A DNA stretch of 6,638 bases. It comes from Opitutaceae bacterium. Its GTDB lineage: Bacteria; Verrucomicrobiota; Verrucomicrobiia; Opitutales; Opitutaceae. The stretch is taken from contig JAIRTK010000420.1 of NCBI GenBank assembly GCA_031254955.1, positions 1 to 6,638 on the forward strand, given 5' to 3'. Below the pieces are notes generated by a model. It made no database searches, was not told where the DNA came from, and was given only the letters and a program-made list of their open reading frames with translations. The position numbers and the translations under genes are program-made. Shown here piece after piece: positions 1 to 6,224 of this stretch. The stretch's first letter is position 1, and each line of letters begins with the position of its first letter.

Positions 1-138
1 CTGTCGCTGGAGCGCGCCATCGAATACATCGCGCCCGACGAATACGTGGAAGTGACGCCGAAGAACCTGCGCCTCCGCAAAAGAATCCTCAGCGCGCTGG
101 AACGCCGCAAACAAGAACGCGCCGCCCGCGCCGCATGA
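1..138 (+). CDS. typA: Translational GTPase TypA/BipA, C-terminal fragment (5' end outside window)
   Basis: Frame 1 is open from the window edge to a TGA at 136-138 and gives the last 45 residues of a protein. The visible part reads [20 protein letters not shown], then [20 protein letters not shown] and a short Ala/Arg tail. This matches the end of TypA/BipA, where a helix of the type LxLExAxEFI is followed by DELVEVTPxxIRxRKxxL. TypA is a ribosome-associated GTPase of the EF-G/LepA superfamily, linked to ribosome assembly and growth under stress or cold. Only the RNA-binding C-terminal domain is visible here; the GTPase domain lies upstream of the window. The final codons (from about 128) are also the first unit of the tandem array that follows, so the Ala-Arg-rich tail may have been reshaped by the repeat. 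The TypA call is firm from this short stretch. Confidence 0.9.
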   Translation: MSLERAIEYIAPDEYVEVTPKNLRLRKRILSALERRKQERAARAA

Positions 139-366
139 CGGAACGCGCCAAAGAAAACCCCGCCGCCCCCGCGCCGTATGCCGGAGCACTCCGAAGAAAA
201 CCCCGCCGCCGCCTGTGCCGTATGCCGGCGCGAACTGCCCCGCATGGCGCTGCAGGCCACCCGAAGAAACCCCCGCCGCCCCCGCGCCGTATGCCGGAGC
301 GCGCCGGAGAAAACCCCGCGCCCCCGCGCCGCAAACAGCCTCCCCCCGCCCGCGCCGCATGACGGA
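128..366. repeat. Degenerate ~43-bp tandem repeat array starting inside the typA stop region
   Basis: Units begin GCGCCG(T/C)ATG(C/A)CGGA and end in an (A)GAAAACCCCGCCGCCCCC-like block. I place them at 128-170 (43 bp), 171-213 (43 bp), about 214-283 (expanded by roughly 26 bp), 284-325 (42 bp), a shortened unit at 326-351, and a final partial unit at 352-366. A 21-bp exact match links the two ends of the array (122-142 and 346-366), and both copies contain the GCCGCATGA that forms the typA stop. A unit of 43 bp is not a multiple of three, so each copy falls in a different frame. The Pro/Arg/Ala-rich open frames over this block, including one whose ATG overlaps the typA stop, are therefore unlikely to be genes. 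Confidence 0.7.
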
Positions 367-367
367 G

Positions 368-393
368 GGTAGGGCGGTCTCGCCGAGACCGCC
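368..393. repeat. GGTAGGG-led palindrome (short intergenic repeat)
   Basis: GGTAGGG at 368-374 runs into a near-perfect palindrome: GGCGGTCTCG (373-382), one base, CGAGACCGCC (384-393). As RNA it would form a stable hairpin, probably an 8-bp stem with a 5-nt loop. The same GGTAGGG leader precedes a different palindrome at 665-690, and its complement CCCTACC follows one at 781-806. All three look like one family of short palindromic repeats with a fixed leader and a variable stem. It could also attenuate typA transcripts, but no T-run follows. Confidence 0.7.
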
Positions 394-398
394 GCCGC

Positions 399-436
399 AT
401 GCCGAAAGCCCCGCCCCTCGCCCGGCTTTTGGGCAT
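399..436 (+). terminator. Possible weak terminator or hairpin downstream of typA
   Basis: ATGCC-G-AAAGCC (399-410) can pair with GGCTTTT-G-GGCAT (424-436) around a 13-nt C-rich loop. The pairing is interrupted by a small internal mismatch or bulge. The 3' arm carries four Ts (427-430), and a five-T run follows at 449-453. The long loop and the distance to that second run make this a poor intrinsic terminator. It is the best candidate I see between typA and rnhB. Confidence 0.3.
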
Positions 437-466
437 CATCGCCGTGCCTTTTTAGAGCATTTCCCA

Positions 467-627
467 ATGATTCTCTGAGGTTACGCACGGCCTCGTTCGT
501 AGCGCAGACTTCCAAGTCTGCTTCCTTCTACGCAAACGTTGCGTGCTTAGCAGATTGGGTTCCGAACGAAGCGAGAAACCTGACAACCTGCGCTACGCGC
601 GAAGCAGCGCGTAACCTCAATGATTCT
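467..627. mobile_element. MITE-like element (476-619) with 32-bp terminal inverted repeats and flanking direct repeats
   Basis: The 32 bases at 476-507 and the reverse complement of 588-619 align without gaps and match at 27 of 32 positions. The outer 11 (TGAGGTTACGC) and inner 10 (CGTAGCGCAG) are perfect. The 144-bp core is flanked by ATGATTCT at 467-474 and 620-627. The longer match CAATGATTCT occurs at 465-474 and 618-627, and one unmatched base (475) sits at the left boundary. This is the layout of a short non-autonomous transposon with an 8-bp or imperfect 9-bp target duplication. Inside are a GCAGACTT-CC-AAGTCTGC palindrome (504-521) and an ACGCAA-ACG-TTGCGT hairpin (530-544). It has no coding capacity. 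The parent transposase family cannot be told from this sequence. Confidence 0.6.
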
Positions 628-649
628 GTCACATGGAAAACGCCCCTTG

Positions 650-821
650 GGCGCGGAAGCGCCCGGTAGGGAGGCCTCTCCGATGCCTCCGCGACAACGC
701 TCCGATTTTACCTGCCGCCCCGATTCCCTCATGCCACCCCGATTCCCCCATGAAAATTCAAACCGCCAACCCCGTCCAGCGGAGGCCTCGGAGAGGCCTC
801 CCTACCGGGCGCTTCCGCGCC
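650..821. repeat. Pair of 43-bp inverted arms around a short tandem repeat (BIME-like)
   Basis: The arm at 650-692 and the reverse complement of 779-821 match at 42 of 43 positions; the only difference is at 684/787. Each arm has its own secondary structure. GGGCGC-GGAA-GCGCCC forms a hairpin at 649-664. GGAGGCCTC-GGA-GAGGCCTCC is a perfect 9-bp stem at 781-801, with a one-mismatch counterpart at 670-690. Both arms carry the GGTAGGG leader (665-671; complement 800-806). The loop between the arms holds a 19-bp tandem duplication (715-733 and 734-752, two differences). Short open frames cross the block but resemble no protein. The arrangement resembles two REP-type sequences in opposite orientation. 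Confidence 0.75.
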
Positions 822-1123
822 AGACCTCTTGCGTTGGCGACACCATAAACCGAAAAAAGCATTTTTAAGAGCCGGCCACGGCATTCAGCGGGCAAGGGAA
901 AAGTTGGGATATTTCAGAAAAGAGTTGGACGGCTTTCGATGAGTTTGCGCATGAGGGCGGGGGCGAGCGAGTTTTTGGAGGTTGCCGGAGGCGCGGCGGC
1001 GGCGGTTGAAAACGATTATCCCGCCTCTTCCCATTCGCGCCTGTCCGGGCGGGGCGACCGGCGGGGCGACGGGGGCGCGTCCGCAGGCTTGCGCGACGGG
1101 AAGCGGGCTTTACAACCGACGGG
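822..1123. other. Gap upstream of rnhB with no credible gene
   Basis: This stretch is GC-rich apart from an A/T patch at 853-866 (AAAAAA-GC-ATTTTT), which could be a small hairpin or part of a promoter region. The repeat GGCGGGGCGAC occurs twice close together around 1047-1071. A 62-codon open frame starting ATG at 939 ends in an ATGA overlap with the rnhB start. Its translation is Gly/Ala/Arg-rich low complexity, so I do not call it a gene. I could not pick out a convincing -35/-10 pair. The rnhB promoter, if rnhB has its own, should lie in this region. Confidence 0.5.
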
Positions 1124-1891
1124 ATGAAACGCCGGCACTTGCGCGGGTTTGACCTCCGCCAGATCAACGGATTCGTCCGCCTCATCGGTGTCGATGAAGC
1201 GGGGCGCGGCGCGTTGGCCGGGCCGGTGGTCGCGGCGGCGGTGCTGGTGGAGCGCGGGTTTCTCGAAAGCCATTGGGCGCGCAAAAACGGCGGACGGGTG
1301 AACGATTCCAAGCAACTCGACGCCGGCGAACGCGAGGCGCTCATGGCGGAATTTGAGCAACTGGCGCTCCAAGGCAAAATCCACGCCAGCCCCGGCGCCG
1401 CGTCAGCCGCGGAGATCGGGCGGTTCAACATCCTCGGCGCGACCAAGCTCGCCATGCGCCGCGCGCTCGAAGCGATTTATCCTCCGGCGATGTTTCCACG
1501 GGAGCGCGAGCCGGACCTGCTCTTCCCGTCCGCTGATTGCGGCGCCGCGCAACCGCACCGCCCCCGGACGGAGGATGCGCGCTGCCGCATCCTCGTGGAC
1601 GGGCCGCCGCTCAAGCACTTTCCGTATCCGCACACCGGCATCGTGAAGGGCGACGCCCGCTCGCTCTGCATCGCGATGGCCTCGATCGTCGCGAAAGTGA
1701 CGCGCGACCGGCTGATGGGCGAACTCGACGCCTGCCACCCCGGTTACGGTTTCGCGCGGCACAAAGGCTACGGCACCGCGGAGCACCGCGAGGCCGTGCT
1801 GCGTCTCGGACGCTGCGTGGAGCACCGCGACCTGTTTCTGCGCAAACTGCTCGCCGCCCGCGTTGATCCCGCGCAGACGGTGCTCTTTTGA
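1124..1891 (+). CDS. rnhB: Ribonuclease HII
   Basis: This 255-residue protein cuts the RNA strand of RNA:DNA hybrids and incises at single ribonucleotides left in DNA, starting ribonucleotide excision repair in the cytoplasm. The N-terminal signature GVDEAGRGALAGPV (22-35) supplies catalytic D24 and E25. ILVDG gives D159 and IVKGD gives D177; the 18-residue spacing of the last two equals that of D108 and D126 in E. coli RnhB. Further family blocks are NDSKQL (60-65), RFNILGATKLAM (100-111), ASIVAKVTRDRLM (186-198) and HPGYGFARHKGYGT (205-218). It is longer than the E. coli enzyme (198 residues), mainly from about 8 extra residues near 44-58 and about 30 near 122-153, the latter charged and proline-rich. 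The ATG start sits 21 residues before the core strand; no strong Shine-Dalgarno precedes it. All catalytic residues are present, so it is probably active. Confidence 0.95.
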   Translation: MKRRHLRGFDLRQINGFVRLIGVDEAGRGALAGPVVAAAVLVERGFLESHWARKNGGRVNDSKQLDAGEREALMAEFEQLALQGKIHASPGAASAAEIGRFNILGATKLAMRRALEAIYPPAMFPREREPDLLFPSADCGAAQPHRPRTEDARCRILVDGPPLKHFPYPHTGIVKGDARSLCIAMASIVAKVTRDRLMGELDACHPGYGFARHKGYGTAEHREAVLRLGRCVEHRDLFLRKLLAARVDPAQTVLF

Positions 1892-1897
1892 AGAAGC

Positions 1898-1984
1898 GGC
1901 AGGCATCACGCGACACGAAGCGGACTGGCGGCGCGGGCAGGCATCAAATGACGCGCGCGACACGAAACGGACTGGCGGCGCGCG
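1898..1984. repeat. Imperfect direct duplication just after rnhB
   Basis: GGCAGGCATCA at 1898-1908 recurs at 1936-1946. The following CGCGACACGAAGCGGACTGG segment and its GCGGCGCG tail (1909-1935) recur at 1956-1984 with a single substitution (AAG to AAA). The second copy carries 9 extra bases (AATGACGCG, 1947-1955) between the two blocks. The duplication starts a few bases after the rnhB stop, so it is not part of that protein. Confidence 0.7.
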
Positions 1985-2006
1985 CGGCGAGCCTTCCGCA
2001 TTTCCG

Positions 2007-2062
2007 CCCCTTGCCCCTTGTTACTTGTTACTTGTCACTTGCCACTTGTTACCTGTCACTTG
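2007..2062. repeat. Eight tandem heptamers upstream of the histidine kinase
   Basis: Fifty-six bases divide exactly into eight 7-mers: CCCCTTG, CCCCTTG, TTACTTG, TTACTTG, TCACTTG, CCACTTG, TTACCTG, TCACTTG. Seven of the eight end in CTTG; the seventh ends in CCTG. The block ends 22 bp before the ATG of the kinase gene. No stop codon interrupts it in any plus-strand frame, so upstream-extended readings of the kinase frame pass through it as a Leu/Thr/Val/Cys-rich stretch. I treat it as untranslated leader. Confidence 0.8.
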
Positions 2063-2084
2063 GCCCCAGCCACTTCCTTCCAAC

Positions 2085-3281
2085 ATGTCCGGAAAAAAAC
2101 ACACCTCGCTGGACCGCGTGCTCGGGCGGCTGGACTCGCTCGACACGGTCAACCTCTCCAACCTCGTGCAACGGCTCGCGCGCGAACGGGCGCTGTTCGA
2201 GGGCATCTTCGAGACGTTGCAGGAAGGCGTGCTCGTCATCGGCGCGGACGGACTGGTCGAGTATGCCAACCAGTCCGCGCAACGCCTCATCGGGCTGCGC
2301 GACGACGCACCCGGCAAGGCCACGCTCTGGCGGCTCGTGCCGGGCCTGCGCGCATCGCTCGAAGACACCCTCGCCGGCGACGAGACCGAAGCGGTCGCGG
2401 ACGAAAACACGCCGCCGACGGTGGTGACGCGCGAGTTTGAACTCACCTATCCCGAATTGCGCCTCGTGCGGCTCTACATGGTGCCGTTCCACGGGGAAGG
2501 CCGCGCCGCGCCGCGCCGTTTCGCGGTCATCCTCAGCGACATCACGCGCGACCGCGAAACCACCGAGGCGCGCATCGAAGACGAGCGCACCTCGTCGGTG
2601 CTGCTGCTCGCCGCCGGCGTCGCGCACGAACTCGGCAATCCCCTCAACTCCCTCACCATCCACCTCCAGCTCATCGAGCGCCGCCTGAAAAAGCTGAAAA
2701 CCGCGCAGGACACCGGCGCGCTCGCCGACTCCATCCGCGTCTGCCAGGAGGAAGTCGTGCGGCTCGACGGCATCATCACGAATTTCCTCGACGCCATCCG
2801 CCCGCGCCCGCCCGACCTCGCCGAGACGCGCCTGGAGGAGGTGCTCGCCGAGGTGCTGCGCTTCCACCAGCGCGAACTGGAGAACCGCGACATCGCCGTC
2901 GAGGCCGAGCTTACGACCGCGCTGCCCGCCGTGATGGCGGATCGCAACCAGGTGAAACAGGTGTTTTTCAACATCATCAAAAACGCGATGGAGGCGATGC
3001 AGCCCGGCGGGGTGCTCCGCATCAAGACGCGCACCGACGACGAGGGCGTGTATTTGATTTTTGGAGACACCGGCAGCGGCATCCGCCAGGGCGACCTGGT
3101 GAAACTCTTCCAGCCGTATCACACCACGAAAGCCGGCGGCAACGGCCTCGGCCTGATGGTGGTGCAGCGCATCATGCGCGACCACGGCGGCCAGATCGGC
3201 ATCGAAAGCACCGAGGGCGTCGGCACCACCGTGACGCTGCAATTCCCCAGAAAAGACCGCCGCGTGCGAATGCTGAAGTAG
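2085..3281 (+). CDS. Soluble PAS-domain sensor histidine kinase (NtrB/AtoS-like architecture)
   Basis: This 398-residue two-component kinase would autophosphorylate on a histidine and pass the phosphate to a response regulator. Residues about 35-155 look like a PAS sensor (FEGIFETLQEGVLVIGADG, then a YANQSAQRLIGL helix, ending VILSDITRDRE). The HisKA H-box AAGVAHELGNPLNSL (176-190) places phospho-acceptor H181. The HATPase_c domain shows the N-box NIIKNAMEAM (296-305), G1 box GDTGSGI (327-333), a YHTTKAGGNGLGL segment with the G2 box (345-357) and a C-terminal GxGTTVTLQFP strand. No membrane segment or signal peptide is seen, so it is cytosolic; the ligand is unknown. I chose the ATG at 2085 because it directly precedes the conserved part. 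The frame stays open upstream to a TTG at 1863 inside rnhB, but that reading runs through repeats. No Shine-Dalgarno precedes the chosen start. No receiver domain or adjacent response regulator is present, so the partner is unknown. Confidence 0.9.
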   Translation: MSGKKHTSLDRVLGRLDSLDTVNLSNLVQRLARERALFEGIFETLQEGVLVIGADGLVEYANQSAQRLIGLRDDAPGKATLWRLVPGLRASLEDTLAGDETEAVADENTPPTVVTREFELTYPELRLVRLYMVPFHGEGRAAPRRFAVILSDITRDRETTEARIEDERTSSVLLLAAGVAHELGNPLNSLTIHLQLIERRLKKLKTAQDTGALADSIRVCQEEVVRLDGIITNFLDAIRPRPPDLAETRLEEVLAEVLRFHQRELENRDIAVEAELTTALPAVMADRNQVKQVFFNIIKNAMEAMQPGGVLRIKTRTDDEGVYLIFGDTGSGIRQGDLVKLFQPYHTTKAGGNGLGLMVVQRIMRDHGGQIGIESTEGVGTTVTLQFPRKDRRVRMLK

Positions 3282-3301
3282 CCCTCCGTCGGCGGCGCGA
3301 A

Positions 3302-6220
3302 TCAAAACAACATCCCCGTCGCCTCCGCCGCCGGACGGATGCGCGAAAAATGCAGGACCTCCTCCATTGCCGCGCCCTTTTGCACGAAGTCACAAAACAC
3401 CGCCTCGCCCAACAAACAGTAATGCCATGCCAGACCGCCACGCTCCTCCGGTGGCAATTCGTTCAGGCGCGCGCACCACGCAACGGCGGCGGTTTTTTTG
3501 CGAACAACATCGGGCTGGCCGAGTTGATTTTGCGCCTTCGTTTCCACCAGCCAGCAGTCCGCCGCCGTGCGCACGAGAAAATCCGGCGAATAAAAACCCG
3601 GCAGACCGCTTTCCTTCACGTAACGCAGCCGCATGAAAAGGTGCCGCTGCTCGTTCACCTTGCAAAACGCCGCGACCGTCGCGTCGGCGATCGCCTTCTC
3701 CATAAAAACCCGCTCGAAACCGCCGTTGAGCGAGGGGAACGGCAACCGCTCGTAAATGCACTTGGGCGACTCGATGGAGGACGACGCGCGCACGCGCAAC
3801 GCCGTCACCTCGGAAAGCCGGCGGTGCGCGATGTGCGCGGGCGCGGTCGTCTCCGTTTCGGTCAACTCCGGCAACCTGCGCCCGAAGGTCTGGATGATGT
3901 GCGCCGCCACCGGTTCGAGGCAGAGCAGACGCCAGTTTTCATCGGCGAGCGGATCAAATTCCGGCGCCGACACGAAAAGCCGGCGACGGATGTAGCCGTC
4001 AATCCACGCCGCCAGGCGCGGCAACTCCACTTGCAGAAACGGAAACCGCGAGGCGTTCGCGAAGTCGCGACTGCTCCCCGTGACGGGCGCGCCGAGCGCG
4101 TCGGCGACGCGGCGCGACATGCGCGCCAGGAAGTCGTTGTAGCCGGTCGCCGTCATCACGCCGCCGTCCACGCGGTAGTCGCCGAAACGCGTTTTTGTCT
4201 GCACGTCCTCCGAGTGGAAAACGTCGCCCGTGCCGATGGCGGCCTTCAGTTGCGCGAACGTCATCCCGTCAAACGCCGGCAGCGCCGTCACGTCCGGCTC
4301 GACGGTGGCGAACGCCTCCTCCTGCTCGCGCAAGATGAACGGCACGGCGAAATCAAACGCCTCAAACCCCTCGCGCAATCCCGCCGTGACGAGATCGCCC
4401 GTGCTGCTCCGCGCCGCCGGCGAATCATCGTGCGTCTCGGCAAACTCGTAACCGTCCCTTTTCAACTGCTCGTAGAACTCGGAAAAATTCGGATGCTCCA
4501 CGATGCTCAACACGTCGATCAGGCTGTCCGGCTCCAGACCCTGCCTGATGCGCTCGCGGTTCTCGCGTTTCGGCTCGTCGAACTCGTTGCCGCGCCACAT
4601 CAGGCGCAGGCCGCGCCCGACGGTTTGCTCCAGCAGGATTTTCGCGCCCGTCGTGCGCAACGGCACGATCACGCAAATGTTGTTCACGTCAAAACCCTCG
4701 CGCAGCATCAGCACGCTGACGACCACGCGCGGTTTTTCGTGCGCGTCCATGTCGAACAATTTTTCGCGCAACGCCGCCCATTCCGCCTCGGGCAACTCGC
4801 CCTTCCGGTTTGAGTCCACGCGCAAAATCTCGTCCTCGCCCAATCCCTGCGTTTTCAAAAAATCCTCCACGAGCGGCGTGACTTTTGTGTCCTCGCACAT
4901 CACGAGCATTTTCGGGTGCTTGCCCGCGTCGAGCGCGGCGAAATCCGCCTCCAGTTTGCGCAACTTCGCCAGCCCCGCGCTGACCATGATGCGCTGGCCT
5001 TCGGAGAGGACGGGGTTTCCGTGCTCGTCGCGGTCGGCCTTGAACCGGAGGGCTTCGTTCGGCACCGCGCCGAGTTCGCGCCGCTTGTCGAGCGCGAGCG
5101 ATTTCACGAGACCCTGCCGCATCGCCGCCATCAGGTCGAAGTCCGCGATGATGTGCGGGAAAAAAACGGCGTGCGCCTTTTTGCCCGCGCCAACCTGATT
5201 GTAGGGCGTCGCGGAAAAATCCACCTGCATGAAACGCCCGCCTTTTGACGCGGCGATTTTGCGCAGGCTTTTTTGCCACTCGACCTCGGTGATTTCGCCC
5301 TCGGTTTTGACCTCGTGGATGTGGTGCGCCTCGTCGTTGAACACCATCAACCCCGGCAACCCGGCCAGCCACGCGAGCGTGCCGCCGCGTTCGTAACGGC
5401 GGTTCAGCGTCTCCAGCGAATTGCCCGCGCTGACGCCCGGCGAGAGCGGCAGCGCCGCCGCCGCCACGTCGCGCGGATCGGACGCGAGGCCGGGCGCCTC
5501 GATGTCGGCAGCATCGGGCGGCGGCGGCTCGTCCGCGTCGGCGAGCGCGTGCCAGTTGCAAATGCCGATCAAGCCGCCTGCCGTCACCTTCACCCCCAGT
5601 TCCTCCTTCGTGGCGACGTTGCCCTGCACAAAATGAAAAACCTCGTCGCGATAACTGTCCGGCACGAACAACGCCTGGAAACGCGCAAGATCGGAGGTGG
5701 CGAAATCGCGCCGCCCGTTGCGCTCCTTGCCGAGGAAGGCGTCGAGCAGCCGCCCGTAAACGATCAGCCCCGGCGCGACCACGAGGAAATTTTTGGTGAA
5801 CCGCGCATCCTCCGGCGCGCGGGCGGCGTTGAGCAATTGCCAGTAAAGCAACGCTTGCAGCACCCATGTTTTTCCCGTGCCGGTCGCCATCTTCAGGCAG
5901 TATTTCGGGTGCTCGCAGTTTCGCGCCGCCTCGTAGTTGGGCAGCAGCATCAGGCTCTCCGGCGCGAGCGTCTGATAGAGGCCGCGCAACCCCGGCGCAT
6001 TCAAGACTTCGTGCGCGTAGATGGTGTGCAAAATCGCCTGCCGCTGCCCGTCGTGAAAATTCACGGCGCGTGTGTCGCGGCAATCCTGCTGAAACCACCA
6101 GCGCAACAAATCGGCGGTCACGGGTGTGACTTTTTCGAGCATCGGCGCGGAGCCGTTTTCGAGTCCGTCGCACTCGGCGGCGACGCGTTGCGAGAGGAAT
6201 TGGACGAGCGGGAGTTTCAT
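3302..6220 (-). CDS. res: Type III-type restriction enzyme, helicase-nuclease (Res) subunit
   Basis: This 972-residue protein has the size and layout of type III Res subunits (EcoP15I Res is about 970). Helicase superfamily 2 motifs appear in order: FHDGQRQAI (55-63), Walker A ATGTGKT (112-118), Walker B DEAH (296-299), SATP (336-339), SVLMLREGFDVNN (502-514) and the arginine-finger motif EQTVGRGLRL (531-540). The C-terminal PD-(D/E)XK nuclease is SPDF...VETKAQ, with D880, E893 and K895 as likely metal-binding and catalytic residues. With its methyltransferase partner it should use ATP to move along or communicate on DNA and cut unmodified sites. A Pro/Ala/Asp-rich stretch at about 228-266, between the Walker A and B regions, looks like a disordered insertion. 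The ATG lies 4 nt after the methyltransferase stop and has a strong ribosome binding site. The gene converges on the histidine kinase with a 20-bp gap. No frameshift or lost motif is seen, so it looks intact. A solitary helicase-nuclease of a related defence system is less likely given the neighbour. Confidence 0.88.
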   Translation of the reverse strand: MKLPLVQFLSQRVAAECDGLENGSAPMLEKVTPVTADLLRWWFQQDCRDTRAVNFHDGQRQAILHTIYAHEVLNAPGLRGLYQTLAPESLMLLPNYEAARNCEHPKYCLKMATGTGKTWVLQALLYWQLLNAARAPEDARFTKNFLVVAPGLIVYGRLLDAFLGKERNGRRDFATSDLARFQALFVPDSYRDEVFHFVQGNVATKEELGVKVTAGGLIGICNWHALADADEPPPPDAADIEAPGLASDPRDVAAAALPLSPGVSAGNSLETLNRRYERGGTLAWLAGLPGLMVFNDEAHHIHEVKTEGEITEVEWQKSLRKIAASKGGRFMQVDFSATPYNQVGAGKKAHAVFFPHIIADFDLMAAMRQGLVKSLALDKRRELGAVPNEALRFKADRDEHGNPVLSEGQRIMVSAGLAKLRKLEADFAALDAGKHPKMLVMCEDTKVTPLVEDFLKTQGLGEDEILRVDSNRKGELPEAEWAALREKLFDMDAHEKPRVVVSVLMLREGFDVNNICVIVPLRTTGAKILLEQTVGRGLRLMWRGNEFDEPKRENRERIRQGLEPDSLIDVLSIVEHPNFSEFYEQLKRDGYEFAETHDDSPAARSSTGDLVTAGLREGFEAFDFAVPFILREQEEAFATVEPDVTALPAFDGMTFAQLKAAIGTGDVFHSEDVQTKTRFGDYRVDGGVMTATGYNDFLARMSRRVADALGAPVTGSSRDFANASRFPFLQVELPRLAAWIDGYIRRRLFVSAPEFDPLADENWRLLCLEPVAAHIIQTFGRRLPELTETETTAPAHIAHRRLSEVTALRVRASSSIESPKCIYERLPFPSLNGGFERVFMEKAIADATVAAFCKVNEQRHLFMRLRYVKESGLPGFYSPDFLVRTAADCWLVETKAQNQLGQPDVVRKKTAAVAWCARLNELPPEERGGLAWHYCLLGEAVFCDFVQKGAAMEEVLHFSRIRPAAEATGMLF

Positions 6221-6224
6221 GGTG

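Noticed and set aside
128..366. CRISPR array
   Set aside because: The repeats are adjacent and degenerate with no unique spacers between them, and there are no cas genes in the window.
135..478. Overlapping open frames on the plus strand just after typA (75, 64 and 87 codons)
   Set aside because: They are Pro/Arg/Ala-rich translations of a 43-bp tandem repeat that stays open in all frames. One starts at an ATGA overlap with typA, but that overlap is itself part of the repeat.
939..1127. Small gene translationally coupled to rnhB through an ATGA overlap
   Set aside because: The 62-residue product is Gly/Ala/Arg low complexity without any recognisable feature. The overlap alone is not enough support.
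865..1455. Long minus-strand frame antisense to the start of rnhB
   Set aside because: It is a by-product of high GC content opposite a convincing gene, and its translation has no recognisable domain.
1863..2084. N-terminal extension of the histidine kinase to a TTG inside rnhB
   Set aside because: It would overlap rnhB and translate two unrelated nucleotide repeats. The conserved protein begins shortly after the ATG at 2085. The Leu/Val/Thr-rich stretch it creates is a repeat artefact, not a membrane anchor.
2049..3305. 418-codon minus-strand frame opposite the kinase
   Set aside because: It is rich in His, Ala, Glu and Val, as expected of the complement of a GC-rich gene. The plus-strand frame has all histidine kinase motifs.
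3350..4813. 487-codon plus-strand frame opposite the restriction gene (and the similar one at 5273-6238)
   Set aside because: These are Arg/His-rich shadow frames. The minus strand carries ordered helicase and nuclease motifs over the same bases.
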